DNA of 64,000 nt, taken from contig JABSSW010000001.1 of NCBI GenBank assembly GCA_018902385.1, positions 124,001 to 188,000 of the forward strand, in the 5' to 3' direction. Position 1 is the first letter of the stretch; each line of letters opens with the position of its first letter. Below the pieces are notes generated by a model, which was given only the letters and a program-made list of their open reading frames with translations, did not search any database and had not been told where the DNA came from. The DNA comes from Physcia stellaris. Its lineage: Eukaryota; Ascomycota; Lecanoromycetes; Caliciales; Physciaceae. This document shows, piece by piece, positions 47,920-58,357 of the stretch. Made by a program: the position numbers and the translations under genes.

Positions 47920-48183
47920 GGTGATAGCTAGTGTGTAGCAAGAGCGAGGAGGATGAGAATGTTATTGGGCCATGGAACTATCGCTGAGCTTCGGCCGGAA
48001 ATAGGATGCTCTTGCAGAAGCTGTTACGTGTTGATGGTATTGCTGTGGATGGGATTCATCGAATCCGATTCGAGCGATGACGCGGAGGACCCTCGAGCCT
48101 TGGTGCACATGGCATCAATTGAATTGTTCACCCTGAATCCCGCCACTCTCAAGCTTACTAAATTCAAGACTTTGGTATCAATC
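47920..48183. promoter_or_regulatory. Compact divergent promoter of VPS23 and EFM7-like gene
   Basis: Only 264 nt separate the two start codons. The plus-strand frame is open from 47953 into the methyltransferase, but the start at 48184 (MSEVSSDEDHLPVDLFQEP) is where family similarity begins, so the upstream part is taken as promoter and leader. Confidence 0.4.
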
Positions 48184-49209
48184 ATGTCAGAGGTATCCTC
48201 AGACGAGGATCATCTTCCCGTTGATCTATTTCAAGAACCTCCCAACTACTTCCCACCTCCTCCACCCCATACCTTCACTTCCTACACTCTAGCATCCGGT
48301 CAAATCCTGAACCTCCGCCTGGTCGGGCACAATCCGCTGTGGGTATATCGATCTTTCACCATATCGCCCTTTCCTTCTCGAGAATGCGAATGAACGCCCT
48401 ATTGCCGTTGATCTGCCTACTAAGCTCAGACAGGGTCACCATGTCTGGAACGCCGCTCACTCCATCTCCGCCTACCTACAAACCCCCTCCAACGCCGCAC
48501 GACTGATCCACTCCAAAACAACCCTCGAGCTCGGCGCCGGAGCAGGTCTTCCAAGTCTAGTCGCAACGACCCTCGGCGCCCAACGCGTGGTGATTACAGA
48601 CTACCCCGACGCAGACCTCGTCGACAACATCCGCTGGAACGTGGACAACTGCTCTGCACTCACGCCTCCGCAGCGCTCAGCCATCGCAGTAGAGGGCCAT
48701 GCATTCGGGGCACCCCCGAGCCCCTACTGGCGCATCTGAGTGAAAAGCCGGACCACCGGAAAGCGGGATTCGATACCCTGATTCTGGCCGATTTGCTCTT
48801 CAACCACCACTGCCACGCGCAATTGGTTTCCACCATCCAGCGCACCCTAGCGCCCACGCCATCGGCTCGGGCGCTGGTCTTCTTCTCGCCGTACCGTCCG
48901 TGGCTTCTCGGTGCTGATCTGGCCTTCTTCACCTTGGCTGAGGAGGGGGGGTTGGCGGTGGAGAAGATAGGCGAGGAAGTGACGGAGAAAGTCATGTTTC
49001 GCGACGATCCGGGGGTGAGTGCTTCTTCCTACGGGAGGGTCAGGACGAGGATTCAGGATCACGGCTTTGAGGTTGGTGGCACTTGCCGACTCGCGAGTTG
49101 GTGATTTGGACTGGTTGCTGACGTTGAGAGTACTTTGCAGGATGAGAAACTGCGGCGAACTATCTTCATGTATGAACTTAGATGGAAAGAAGGGACAATG
49201 GGGATATAG
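48184..49209 (+). CDS. EFM7: Protein N-terminal/lysine methyltransferase, EFM7 type
   Basis: SAM-dependent seven-beta-strand methyltransferase; the budding yeast member modifies the N-terminus and Lys3 of elongation factor 1A (formerly named NNT1). Exons 48184-48342, 48434-49014 and 49141-49209 give about 269 residues. Features in order: acidic start MSEVSSDEDHLPVDLFQEP, FTSYTLASGQILNLRLVGHN, PLW, then HHVWNAAHS, the SAM-binding LELGAGAGLPSLVA, acidic strand-2 motif VVITDYPDADLVDNI, DTLILADLLFNHHCHAQLV, and the terminal RRTIFMYELRWKEG. One anomaly: the frame changes between EGHAFGAP and PEPLLAHLSEKP at a run of five C (48713-48717); one extra C restores it. Homology is by family pattern, so a closely related methyltransferase of other specificity is possible. 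Confidence 0.87.
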
Positions 49210-50106
49210 CTTGTTAATGGAATTTCTAATGACGGGGACGAGAGGCACAGACAGTGGGCCACCAGTACAGATCGCTACTTATCCTGTCTTGGTATCATAC
49301 CTCAATGATATCGAACACGAGTAATGACTCAAAAAGGCAAAGATCCGATACGCCACGCAGTCTCCTCCACATCACATCTATCACGCTACCTTAATAAATC
49401 AATCCCCTCTCGTCTCCTCAGGACGTGTCAATCTCCGCTTGTATTTCAAGTAAGCATAAGAGCAAACATACACTTTCCCAACCCAGAACCAAACAACCGT
49501 ACCCAAAGCCAAAAAGCTACCTCAAATACCCTATGTCCATGTCTGACAACCCACCGCACCTCCACCTCCCTTATCCCACTTTCAAAATAAAAAAGAACCA
49601 ACGATATCCACAAATAATCCCCCAAAGTAGAAGACGAGACAGTATGTAGACTGGAGGGAAAGAGAAGATCTCTTGAGCTGTTGCTTTCTTTCGTGGCAGC
49701 AGTGGCGTGTCCTTTGTGGGACGTACTTGGTTTTTGATAATACTGGAACTCCTCACGGCGGAATAGATCATTATTACCGGTGGGGAGCTAAGCGAGGGAT
49801 TTGGAGTGTTGATTGGGCTGATGAGTGCAAGCGTAGACGGATACGTAAGAAAAAGGAGAATTGACCGTGTGAGAGGGAAATGAAAGGAATGACGAAGGGG
49901 GAGAGGAAATGAAAGCAAAAGACGAAGGATGAGAGACGCTGCTGGATTGCCTTGCTTGATAGGTGGAGAGAGGCCAGTTGGTTTCGTTGTTCTCTACAAA
50001 AACATTTCTTTTGCTGCATGTCGGTGAGATAGTAGATTCAGTCCGCTTCGATGCCTTTCCCACCTTGAGTTCTGTCCCCTTTTCGTGGACGTTGAGTACG
50101 CAACTC
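49210..50106. other. Convergent intergenic region
   Basis: About 0.9 kb between the 3' ends of the methyltransferase and the F-box gene. Short frames are pyrimidine- or purine-rich and overlap on both strands. Nothing recognisable. Confidence 0.5.
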
Positions 50107-51510
50107 CTACTCCGAATGATGCAAAGCCGCGAGTCGGCCACTCAAGGATAGACGCTCATATCTCTCTCTCACCGCATGTTCCGCCCTCCGGGCGCCGTCG
50201 GGGTCAATACTCGTGTCGCACGTGATCATCAGCCCTTGGTCCTCCGCTTCCTTCACGAACGGCTGTTGCAAGACAGTACTCGCGGCCTCTGCCTCAATAT
50301 GTACCAACTTGAAATCAGCTAGGGCTTCGAACTTTTCTTTTCGGACGTCCACTAGTTGAGAGATCATATCCAGATTGCTCCTATTGGTGTCGAATGTCGA
50401 ATCGACTTTCAAGTGCACGCTTTGGATGGAAGATGGCAAGGATTTCGCTAATTGACCCTTAGAAGACGGGTCCGATTCGTTGATTAGCAACCGCCAGTCT
50501 GTATGGATGGATAGTAGCGTCTTGAAACTAGAGAGGGGGCCCATCCATGTGCGTTTGCGGCATCGAGCATGCAGATTCAGATGCTTCAGAGAGTGCTGTG
50601 AATGGTGAAGCAACCCGGCGACGATGCGGCGTACGTCAAGGTCCCCAGGCTCGTTGCTTGGTACGAGTGTAAATGTCTCCAGGCCGTGGAAAATACAGAA
50701 AAAGCCTCGACTGCTTCCCGAGATTTCCTTGCAATTCTCGAGGATGAGTTCCTTGACGTTTGAGCTTTTTGGTTTGAAAGTTTTAGGAACAAGGTCGCTC
50801 TCAATCAGCCCTTCTAACATGATGGACTCCAGAGACGGCAGTACGAGCGCCTTTGCTAGATGTTCCAAGTTTCGGTTCCCGAGCTGAAAAATCTGGAGTC
50901 GGTGTAGTTTGCAAAGAGCCGAAGCTTCTACATCACGAGCTATACGGTAAATCATGCGAAAAGCTGACTTGCGATCATGGGGAGATGCAAATTCGAAGCG
51001 TAGCGTCTGAACATCGCAGAGAAGGTATAACAGGAGTCCAAGCAAAGCCGCTTCTCCGCCAGTTTCGATACTCTGGATCCATTCATCATCTACCGAATAC
51101 GGGAGGTTGTCGATGATCGCTGCCAGTACACTGAGTTTGTTCTTTGTAAGCTCATATCGAGCTTCGGCCAAGCGGCCGTCAGAAAAGCTATGACGCAAAT
51201 TGTCAACAACCAAATGTTCGACATATTCGGCCAAGACGGGCTCTTGGTAGATCTGACACAAGACGCTGACAAGGAAGTCGTCGCTATTTCTACGAGAGAT
51301 TCCATGGTGTCCTTGCTGGTTCCTTTCCGATCTTATAGGAATGTGGAGTACGGAATATCTCTTTTTCCGAGCAAGGTGCTCCGCGATCCGTTCTGCCCCA
51401 GCATTGTGAGCAATCCGACAGGTCAGCGAGAAGCTCTCGATGTCCCTGAAACCCACCAAGGTCCATATCTGCTTAAGGATCTCGATGGGTAGTGTGGTGA
51501 ATTTGGCCAT
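50107..51510 (-). CDS. F-box protein with leucine-rich C-terminal half
   Basis: Single-exon gene of 467 residues if started at MAKFTTLPIEILKQIWTLVG (51510), where the F-box begins; the frame is open 67 codons further upstream to 51711, but that extension looks unlike protein and is probably leader. After the F-box (residues 4-45) the protein is helical and then shows irregular leucine-rich segments such as LHRLQIFQLGNRNLEHLAKA, LPSLESIMLEGL, VKELILENCKEI, and LETFTLVPSNEP, resembling the LRR arrays of substrate-binding F-box proteins. The family is of the large, fast-evolving F-box type common in filamentous fungi; a specific substrate cannot be inferred. Its start lies 650 bp from the first of three F-box/zinc-knuckle genes on the other strand. 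Confidence 0.8.
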   Translation of the reverse strand: MAKFTTLPIEILKQIWTLVGFRDIESFSLTCRIAHNAGAERIAEHLARKKRYSVLHIPIRSERNQQGHHGISRRNSDDFLVSVLCQIYQEPVLAEYVEHLVVDNLRHSFSDGRLAEARYELTKNKLSVLAAIIDNLPYSVDDEWIQSIETGGEAALLGLLLYLLCDVQTLRFEFASPHDRKSAFRMIYRIARDVEASALCKLHRLQIFQLGNRNLEHLAKALVLPSLESIMLEGLIESDLVPKTFKPKSSNVKELILENCKEISGSSRGFFCIFHGLETFTLVPSNEPGDLDVRRIVAGLLHHSQHSLKHLNLHARCRKRTWMGPLSSFKTLLSIHTDWRLLINESDPSSKGQLAKSLPSSIQSVHLKVDSTFDTNRSNLDMISQLVDVRKEKFEALADFKLVHIEAEAASTVLQQPFVKEAEDQGLMITCDTSIDPDGARRAEHAVRERYERLSLSGRLAALHHSE

Positions 51511-52159
51511 GTTGCAGTCTACGCCTTCTGTCGAAGGGAAAAGAGTCGCGTTGTGCAGTAGGTAGAAGCTCTGAAGATTTGGATTGTTGTTAGGTGCGAT
51601 AAGACTTTGAACAAAATCTAGTTTGAAGCACGCTGAGAAACCAGAAATTTTTGTGATGAAATAGAAGCATTTGAGATTTGAACCGCGGGGAGGATTGTCA
51701 AGATAACACATGGCGGCAATTGCCGACTAAGCGAGCACGTGATGGACACCTCGTTCACTTGACAACTCTTACCTCTAAGCATAGCCACACACTTTCAATA
51801 TCTTGAAGTCAGGAGGAAGACACTGCCATCACGAGACTTAGTATTTTCCTTCTTGTCTCGCCTTGCGGATGCCTCTTTCTGATGCTGCAGCGATACAAAC
51901 ATCATTAGCAGACAGCATACGACTGACTTCTGATCAACGTAAGTGAGCCCTCACGTACCTTGAATACACCCTCCTTAGCAGAATTGGAATTCTAGGGCTT
52001 GTTTACTTGTAGCGCTACATACTCGCGTTTATCTCTTTGAAATTAGCCATTCAGTCTCTTACCTTCGATCACCTCAACCTGAACCTCACGTATCGATATT
52101 AGCGTCGGTCTCTGTTTACACATGAATTTACCTTAACCTACTCATCATTTCAAGAAGAA
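51511..52159. other. Divergent intergenic region of two F-box-type genes
   Basis: About 650 nt between the start codons of the LRR F-box gene (minus) and the first zinc-knuckle gene (plus). No conserved frame besides the unlikely upstream extension of the minus-strand gene to 51711. It must contain both promoters. Confidence 0.4.
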
Positions 52160-52894
52160 ATGGCTCCTCGACGCAAAAAGAAAGCTGATACCGGGTAAGC
52201 GAAGAACTTACGTCTGTTTCGTTTACTGACAAAAGGCCAATTTAGCAACTCTCCCCTGGAGCGCCTGGCTCCTGAGCTCTTCAAAATGGTCACCGAGCTT
52301 TTATCCCTGGAGGATCGCTTCGTTTTCCAAATGGCATCCCCTGCTATTTATGGGATGATGTCTCGCTTGCCACGTTTGAGTAAGGCAGAGTGGTATCGCG
52401 TCAACCAATACTACGACTCCAAAAGGAACCCACGTAAAAAGCTCAGCGCGGCCTGTGGAGGCTGTTACAAGCTGCTTCCACTAAAAGTATTCTGGGATAT
52501 ACATAGAGGCAGGCGTCGCCTCAAATGTTATGAATCGAGAATGTGTATCAGCTGTTGGGGAGCATCATTTAAAAGTTCCGCCCGTGAAGTAAACATGGAC
52601 TACGAGGGCGTAAAGAGCTTTGCCTGTGGTGGATGCAGAAAGGCGCAACCGTTAGTATGTGACTCCCTACCATGCACTATGTCTTCAATTCCTATGTAAA
52701 GGGAGCTGGCAAATCTGACGTTCCTCTCCTGTTAGCTAGAAGAGGTGAAAGGACGGCGTGCTAAGAATCTGGTGTGGGATTTATTATTCGATTTACCGTG
52801 TTACGGTGACCGCTTCTGTCGTGGTTGCTATGAGACTGCAAAAGAGGCCAAAGACCAAGAAGAAAGGGCATTGAAAGAGGACGCGGTTCAGTGA
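52160..52894 (+). CDS. F-box-like CxxC zinc-knuckle protein, tandem copy 1
   Basis: Exons 52160-52194, 52246-52654 and 52736-52894 give 200 residues. After a basic start (MAPRRKKKADTG) comes an F-box-like helix pair, SPLERLAPELFKMVTELLSL through FQMASPAIYGM. The C-terminal half has four regularly spaced cysteine pairs, ACGGC, CISC, ACGGC and FCRGC, which would coordinate two zinc ions. Charged low-complexity sequence ends the protein (KEAKDQEERALKEDA). Intron 2 falls directly after the AQPL residues that follow the third pair, the same place as in copies 2 and 3. It lacks the intron those copies share after the first pair. Function unknown; F-box plus zinc knuckle suggests a ubiquitin-ligase adaptor, which is inference. 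Confidence 0.78.
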
Positions 52895-53881
52895 AGACAG
52901 AGCAGATCGAAGCAATGGGATCAGGCATGGTTCATCTGTGAAGAAGAAAGTTAGGAGCTATGGTCGGATCCTAATGCGTCTGTGAACAACACAGAAGTGC
53001 ATACCTGGCTCATTCTGGGAATCGGAAGACAAGGAATATCGAAAACACAACTCTGACAAGAGCTTCAAACGCTGATTTGAACCAATACTCACAAAAAACT
53101 GAGGGGTCAAATACCTTGTTTTCGTCTTTTAGCTTTCAAGGAGATCAGACTTCCAAGAGACATTCATGTCATGCTTACTCTGTCAATTTTCTTCGATGCT
53201 CCTGTCCGACTAATTGATCAATGAAAAGGAAAACCTATATCTCAAAACTCTACCTTGCACTGTTTTCAACCCTATTGATGCTCATTTGCAAAACCTGCCA
53301 ATCCGCAAAAAAGAATGTGACTTACTCAATCATGTTAATTTATTATTCAATCCCTCTTCCCCTCAACCCAAGTGCAATCTGATTTCGACTCTTTTGTCTT
53401 GGGACTTCCTTCAGCCCTCTAGATCTTAAGAAACGACCTTCCGTTGATTGCGAATTGAATTAGTTCATGTCGTTGACGTGAGGTGTGCTCGCCGTGGGAA
53501 AGAGACAAAGAGACAGAAGAGCGACATGGATGAAGACTTTTTCCTGAATTTGAGTTTCAGATTTAGTTGTCGTCAGTCGGATACCTGACAAGAGTTGTGC
53601 GTCATCTAAAATCAGACCATTGCAAAGGATTCAGAATCTGGGATATCATAAGCTGGAGAGTACGTGTAAGGTTTCCGAGATTGTTGAGAACCATGGAATA
53701 ATCTGAGGTGACATTGACCGTCGACACTCACAGCTTAGATCCCTCTCTTTTCTCTTTACATGTTATAAATCGGCATATACCGTTTTACACACTGAATTCA
53801 CATTTTTTTTTTAGGTTCTTCCAAGCCCACGATCATCCACATGGACTTCAATCTGATAATAATACTATTGCTCGTCCTAGT
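52895..53881. other. Intergenic region between tandem copies 1 and 2
   Basis: About 1 kb with no recognisable gene. An open frame at 53214-53429 is short and featureless, and another at 53708-53950 overlaps the start of copy 2 out of register. A run of nine T lies near 53805. Confidence 0.45.
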
Positions 53882-55060
53882 ATGTCAGCCAGTGAGCCGA
53901 GCACTGCGGTCAATACTCAGCAAGTGACGACTTCTTCCAAACAGACGTGAGAAAATCCATCAAGTCCCCAGGTCAGGTCTGGCTCAGGAACTTAAGATTA
54001 TTGACTCATTGCACCTCAGGATGTCACCAATCGAGCGGCTCCCACCAGAGCTTTTTCACCTGATACTGGGCTTTTTGGAGTTCGAGACACGCCTGCTTGA
54101 TGGAATCCCTGAAGCTGATGCGGACATTATTGCTATCTTGTTCGAACCGACCAACACAACCGAGACCAACACAATCGAGTATGTCTGGGGTGACCTCACC
54201 CTGACAATCAAAGATGACATTTTCTACTATCGTTATCCGAGACGCAATGAACAAAGAGTCGACCATCTTGCTCTTCGTTTATGTTCTCGTTCCGTCTATT
54301 CTTTGACACCTCGTCTTCCACAGTTGAAATCTCCGGAGGAGTGGGTAAGTCTTCTCCAAACATTCCATGATAGGGTTTTGTAGGGGCTTAGCAATGCTGA
54401 CTCCAAGTTCTTGTTCAACAGGAAAGGCTCCATGGAATCTTCGAGGCCAGGACAGGCGTCAAGGCACTGCTGAGTTTAGCTTGCATGCAATGTCACAAAT
54501 TGCTGCGTAGGTCCTTTCCTTCCAGAGTCAACATCCCAGAATACTGACCCCTACAGGGTCGGAAGCCTTCTCAGACTCCAAGCAGCATGCGGCGCCGAAA
54601 GGACGTTTCTGCATCAGCTGTGGTTTACAGCGCAAGGTGTACAGCAAGCGAAGCTTTAACCATGGAGGTGTGAGCAGTTTCGCTTGCTTTAGCTGTCAGC
54701 TGGCAAAACCTTTGGTAAGTGCACTATCCACCCTGCTGCCTATCCACTCATCTAGCCTTTCGATCTTTCCACGAGCTACATGAGGTTCCTTGTAAAGTCC
54801 GGGTATCCAGTATCAGGACCAGATATCAATTGGAGGGGATCCCTTCAACGGTAGAAGAATGCTGACATCTACCCCTTCCGCAGGCAGAGGAGACCGTGAA
54901 CGTGGACAAGGCAGTAAAGGAGTCCCTGTTAGGCTACGAACTGAAGGGTAGAGATTGGCGAAACACGCAGCGAATCTGCTGGACATGCTACGAACCTGCT
55001 CAGGCAGCGATCCGAGCTACTATCAACAACTGTCGTGGGCAGTCAGAGCTGAACGATTGA
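53882..55060 (+). CDS. F-box-like CxxC zinc-knuckle protein, tandem copy 2
   Basis: Exons 53882-53946, 54020-54344, 54422-54506, 54557-54714 and 54884-55060 give about 269 residues, the longest of the three. The F-box-like segment MSPIERLPPELFHLILGFL is followed by an extra block of about 55 residues (from ETRLLDGIPEADADII to YYRYPRRNEQRVD) that copies 1 and 3 lack, then LALRLCSRSVYSLTPRLPQL. Cysteine pairs: ACMQC, FCISC, ACFSC and ICWTC, with RKVYSKRSFNHGGVSSF between the second and third. Introns after the first pair (HKLL) and after AKPL match copy 3 exactly, so the two share recent ancestry. All phases agree; no frame break. Function unknown. Confidence 0.78.
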
Positions 55061-55705
55061 CAATCAGCCATTTCATCCTAGCATGACTTGTGAGGCGGGG
55101 CCGGGGGGGGACCATGAGCTTCGATATCGAATTTCGATAGGTGCAGACTTCGGTAAGCAGTAGGCTTTTATGCTGGCGGCCAATGCGGTGGCAAATGGTG
55201 TGATGGAAATAGGATGAAACGGATACAGATTCTCGAACATTCGTTAGGAGTTGGTGGCCATCAGTATGAGGCCCGGAAGGACATAAAACGTAGGCTTCTG
55301 CTTCTCTTGTTCCGCAGCTTTTGTTACTTCGCGAGCATCAGCCACTTTTAAGGTGCCGAATCGAAAGAATGCTGATCGCTAGACCTGGCACTTTATTTCT
55401 CCATGGCTGACCAGTTGCCCTGGAATGGTTTCCAGTAGAATCAAGATACTTCTGGCAATGTGATACCCGGAATTCGTAGGCTAGAGTTCAAGACGGGGTT
55501 TGGCATCTGGCGATAACTCAAAGCCGATAGCGTTTTGGAGGTCTTGCGCTCTGTTATTAAGGGTCTGAAAGTCTGATCGTGATACCTACGTCAACACTTA
55601 GACTTTAACATCACATGCAGAGCCATCTAGGTAATCTTACCTATTCTTCCACGTTCACCCCCAGCCCGATTAGCTGGGCAAAGCGTACCATCACCCCCAA
55701 CCATC
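55061..55705. other. Intergenic region between tandem copies 2 and 3
   Basis: About 645 nt with no recognisable gene, containing a G-rich tract at about 55096-55110. It should hold the terminator of copy 2 and the promoter of copy 3. Confidence 0.45.
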
Positions 55706-56593
55706 ATGGCTACCAAGGATGCAGATGTCAAGGATATCAGGTGAGTCTTATGAAAACGCAAGACTAAATCGAGCTCGAAAGCCCACTAGTCCACTCTCTT
55801 CAAAGACCGGAGAAAAGAAACTAAGTACTACTCACCAGCTCCTCACCTTTCGAGCGGCTTCCCCCGAGATCCTGAACATGATCTTGAACAGCTTGGAGTA
55901 TTACACCGACGATCTCGCCTTCCGCCTATCCTCTCGCAACGTCTACGCAGCGACGCCCCGCCCGGAGGTCGTTGAGAGATATGTCTGGGACCAGGTGCAG
56001 CAATCGTATGAAAAGCGGGTAGGCCCTAGAAATCTATTGAGCTTGGCATGTATGGACTGCCACAAGATACTGCGTAGGTGCTCTCTACGAGAGTTTTCCT
56101 TGCTCAATGGTCGATCAGCTGCTCCGGCCGTGTCTTGAAACTTGCATCTTCGTTGAGAAGAGCTGACTCTTGTATCACTCATAGCAGCGAGTGCGTTCTC
56201 GGACTCTCAGCGTTATCGGCGTGTAACACAGAAATACCCACAGACAAGATTCTGCATCAGTTGTGGGCTGAAGAAGAGGACGACCTATGACAAGCGCAAT
56301 TTCAAGCACGAGGGAGTGGAACGCTTCGCGTGTTACGGATGCACACAAGCACGACCTCTGGTGAGTACATCAACCACTTGGTACAATCTGGCGGGGAAAA
56401 TGCAGAAGAATACCAATGCTGAATGCTTATCTATTTTCCACAGGATCAAGAAATCAAAGTCGCAGACTTCCTGGAGAAAGAGTTTCAAGTCAGTGTCGGA
56501 TTGGGCTATCTACGTGATATGGCGACAAAGCGATGGTGCAAGAGCTGCTACAAGATCGTAAGGCAGGAAGTTATGCAGCACCTTACCCCCTAG
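55706..56593 (+). CDS. F-box-like CxxC zinc-knuckle protein, tandem copy 3
   Basis: Exons 55706-55740, 55790-56073, 56185-56360 and 56444-56593 give about 214 residues. The F-box-like region runs from TFRAASPEILNMILNSL to AFRLSSRNVYAATPRPEV. Cysteine pairs: ACMDC, FCISC, ACYGC and WCKSC. Between the second and third pairs GLKKRTTYDKRNFKHEGVERF closely parallels copy 2. The acceptor of exon 3 is a tandem TAGCAG that would give products differing by one residue. Introns follow KIL and ARPL, as in copy 2. The protein has a short N-terminus compared with copy 2 and ends soon after the last pair. Function unknown. Confidence 0.76.
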
Positions 56594-57006
56594 TCTAGGT
56601 CGGCGACACGAGGAGAAATCGTGTGAGAGCTCAGCATAGCTTGAAGGGAATGCTACCGAAAGGGATGGTGTTGATTGAGACAGATGCGGTAGCAGGTAGA
56701 GTGATTTCAATTGCGCAGTGTGAGGAATCGACACGACTTCAGGATAGGACGGAGACCCGTATTCATGCTGCTGACCAGGCACGAAAAGTTGAAGTCGTAA
56801 ATCGACATGGGTAGGACTAAACGAGGCCAAGAATCGATCGGGTCCCGATCCCAGGAGAGTCCATAATCTTGGATGAGTGACTCTGACATGTGAAATTCAT
56901 GAGTCTGTCCAGAACTAAGACTGACTCTAGTCGTCCAGCGTCGACTTCGAACCCGAGTGTGATAACAATCTTATTGGAAAGGTGTGATACCCTCGACCTA
57001 CCCAGG
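56594..57006. other. Convergent intergenic region
   Basis: About 410 nt between the 3' ends of copy 3 and KTI12. Short overlapping frames on both strands; nothing recognisable. Confidence 0.45.
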
Positions 57007-58091
57007 TCAGCCAAAATTACTGTTCAAATACTCCACAAACGAGCTCCGAATCCTCGCTTTTGGAAATCTGTGCTGTCGATTTACTGATATGAACTGCCTT
57101 CGTATCCTCTGCAGCTGCGGCAGTGAGACAGCTGTAGCTGGCAATTCCACGACATCGCCCTCTGCAAGCGCAAGATCTTGGCCGCCCTCGCCGGGATGGT
57201 CTTTCTGCCAGTCCAGTATGGTGGTGAGGATCTCCTGGGTAGACTTGTCCAGTTCGTAGAGGTAATCGGAGTCCGTCGCTGGTTGCTGGTCGGATGTTAG
57301 TCAAGTACTTAGTCGGCGAGAAAGATGGGGCGGTAGGTGATATGAAATCGTACAACTGCTGTAGCCGTGTTCGGCTTGACCACCTTCGCCTTCCCTTCCG
57401 AACCAATCATGGCTTCCCAAATATCCTCATACGGCGGGGCCTCATCATCGAACGGCACCGTGAACAGCGGACTGTCCCACCTCGTCATGCCATTCGGTTC
57501 CTCATATCGATAGATCAGGTTGTCAAAGACATCTTTCTCATAACCTCCATCCCGCTCTTCATCTCGCACCAACATCGTGTTGATCTCGCGACATTTGTCA
57601 ATCGGCGTCCCTATATGAACCTCTTGCAACATCAGCCCAAGTCACTCCCTCATCCTCCCCCATTTCCCGCAGCACCTCTCGTAGGAAGCAGGAAATACGT
57701 ACAACACAACTTGGCGTCTTCAGGGCTTTCGCCTCACAGTAAAGCTGATACCGAAAGCCCTTGATGTAGTTCAGCCCATCAGCAACAACGATGGTGTCTC
57801 TTCCCAAGGCGCGCTTGATGGCGGAGTATTGGGCCCCGCGGGCTTCTTTCTCGGTGCGGGCTTCGCGGTAGACATCTCGAGAGATGCCGAGGCTTTGATC
57901 GTTGATGTGGCAGACTATGAGGCGGGACGTGGATGCGTCGGAAGAGGATCGGATTTTGGCATTGAGTTGGGAGACGAGTTGGTTGGCGCGGTGGGTTTTG
58001 CCGGATGATGGATAGCCGGAGATGAGGATGAGCTGACGGTGATCAGTAAGTCTGTCAGTTGCATACAGGCATAGAGATGTTGTACTGGCAT
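57007..58091 (-). CDS. KTI12: Elongator-associated P-loop protein KTI12
   Basis: ATPase-like partner of Elongator needed for wobble-uridine modification of tRNA; related to the kinase PSTK. Exons 58091-58086, 58032-57703, 57620-57354 and 57285-57007 give about 293 residues, the normal length. Exon 1 encodes only Met-Pro. The second exon opens LILISGYPSSGKT, the Walker A motif. Next come HINDQSLGISRDVYREARTE, the ADGLNYIKGFRYQLYCEAKA motif, VHIGTPIDKCRE, and the highly conserved RYEEPNGMTRWDSPLFTVPF. The C-terminal tRNA-binding part ends LPQLQRIRRQFISVNRQH and FVEYLNSNFG. Introns of 53, 82 and 68 nt have clear branch points; all phases agree with no frame break. This is among the cleanest gene models in the window. 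Confidence 0.94.
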
Positions 58092-58357
58092 GGCTTGAGA
58101 GATACCGGTACTGGAGAAAGTGGGGCAGGTAGATGGGCAGAAGAAAAACAATGGCAACCTTAAGCGGTGGCGATTATGACGACGACGCTCTTTCAGCACA
58201 GCACTCCGCGTATGTCGAATAGAATCTGAATTGTTGAGAAACTTCTCAGAAGTAAGCAAGACACTTGCTATGTGAGATATTGCAGGCCGTGGGTATCCAT
58301 CTCCCCTCAATCAACTCTCATGTCCCCGCACACCCCACCACAGACCGTAGCCCCTCC

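Noticed and set aside
9068-48717. Programmed ribosomal frameshifting as a common cause of the frame breaks
   Set aside because: The eight sites share no slippery heptamer or direction, and they fall in unrelated genes; sequence error is simpler.
51511-51711. N-terminal extension of the F-box/LRR gene to the ATG at 51711
   Set aside because: The extra 67 codons lack protein-like composition and family similarity starts at the ATG at 51510.
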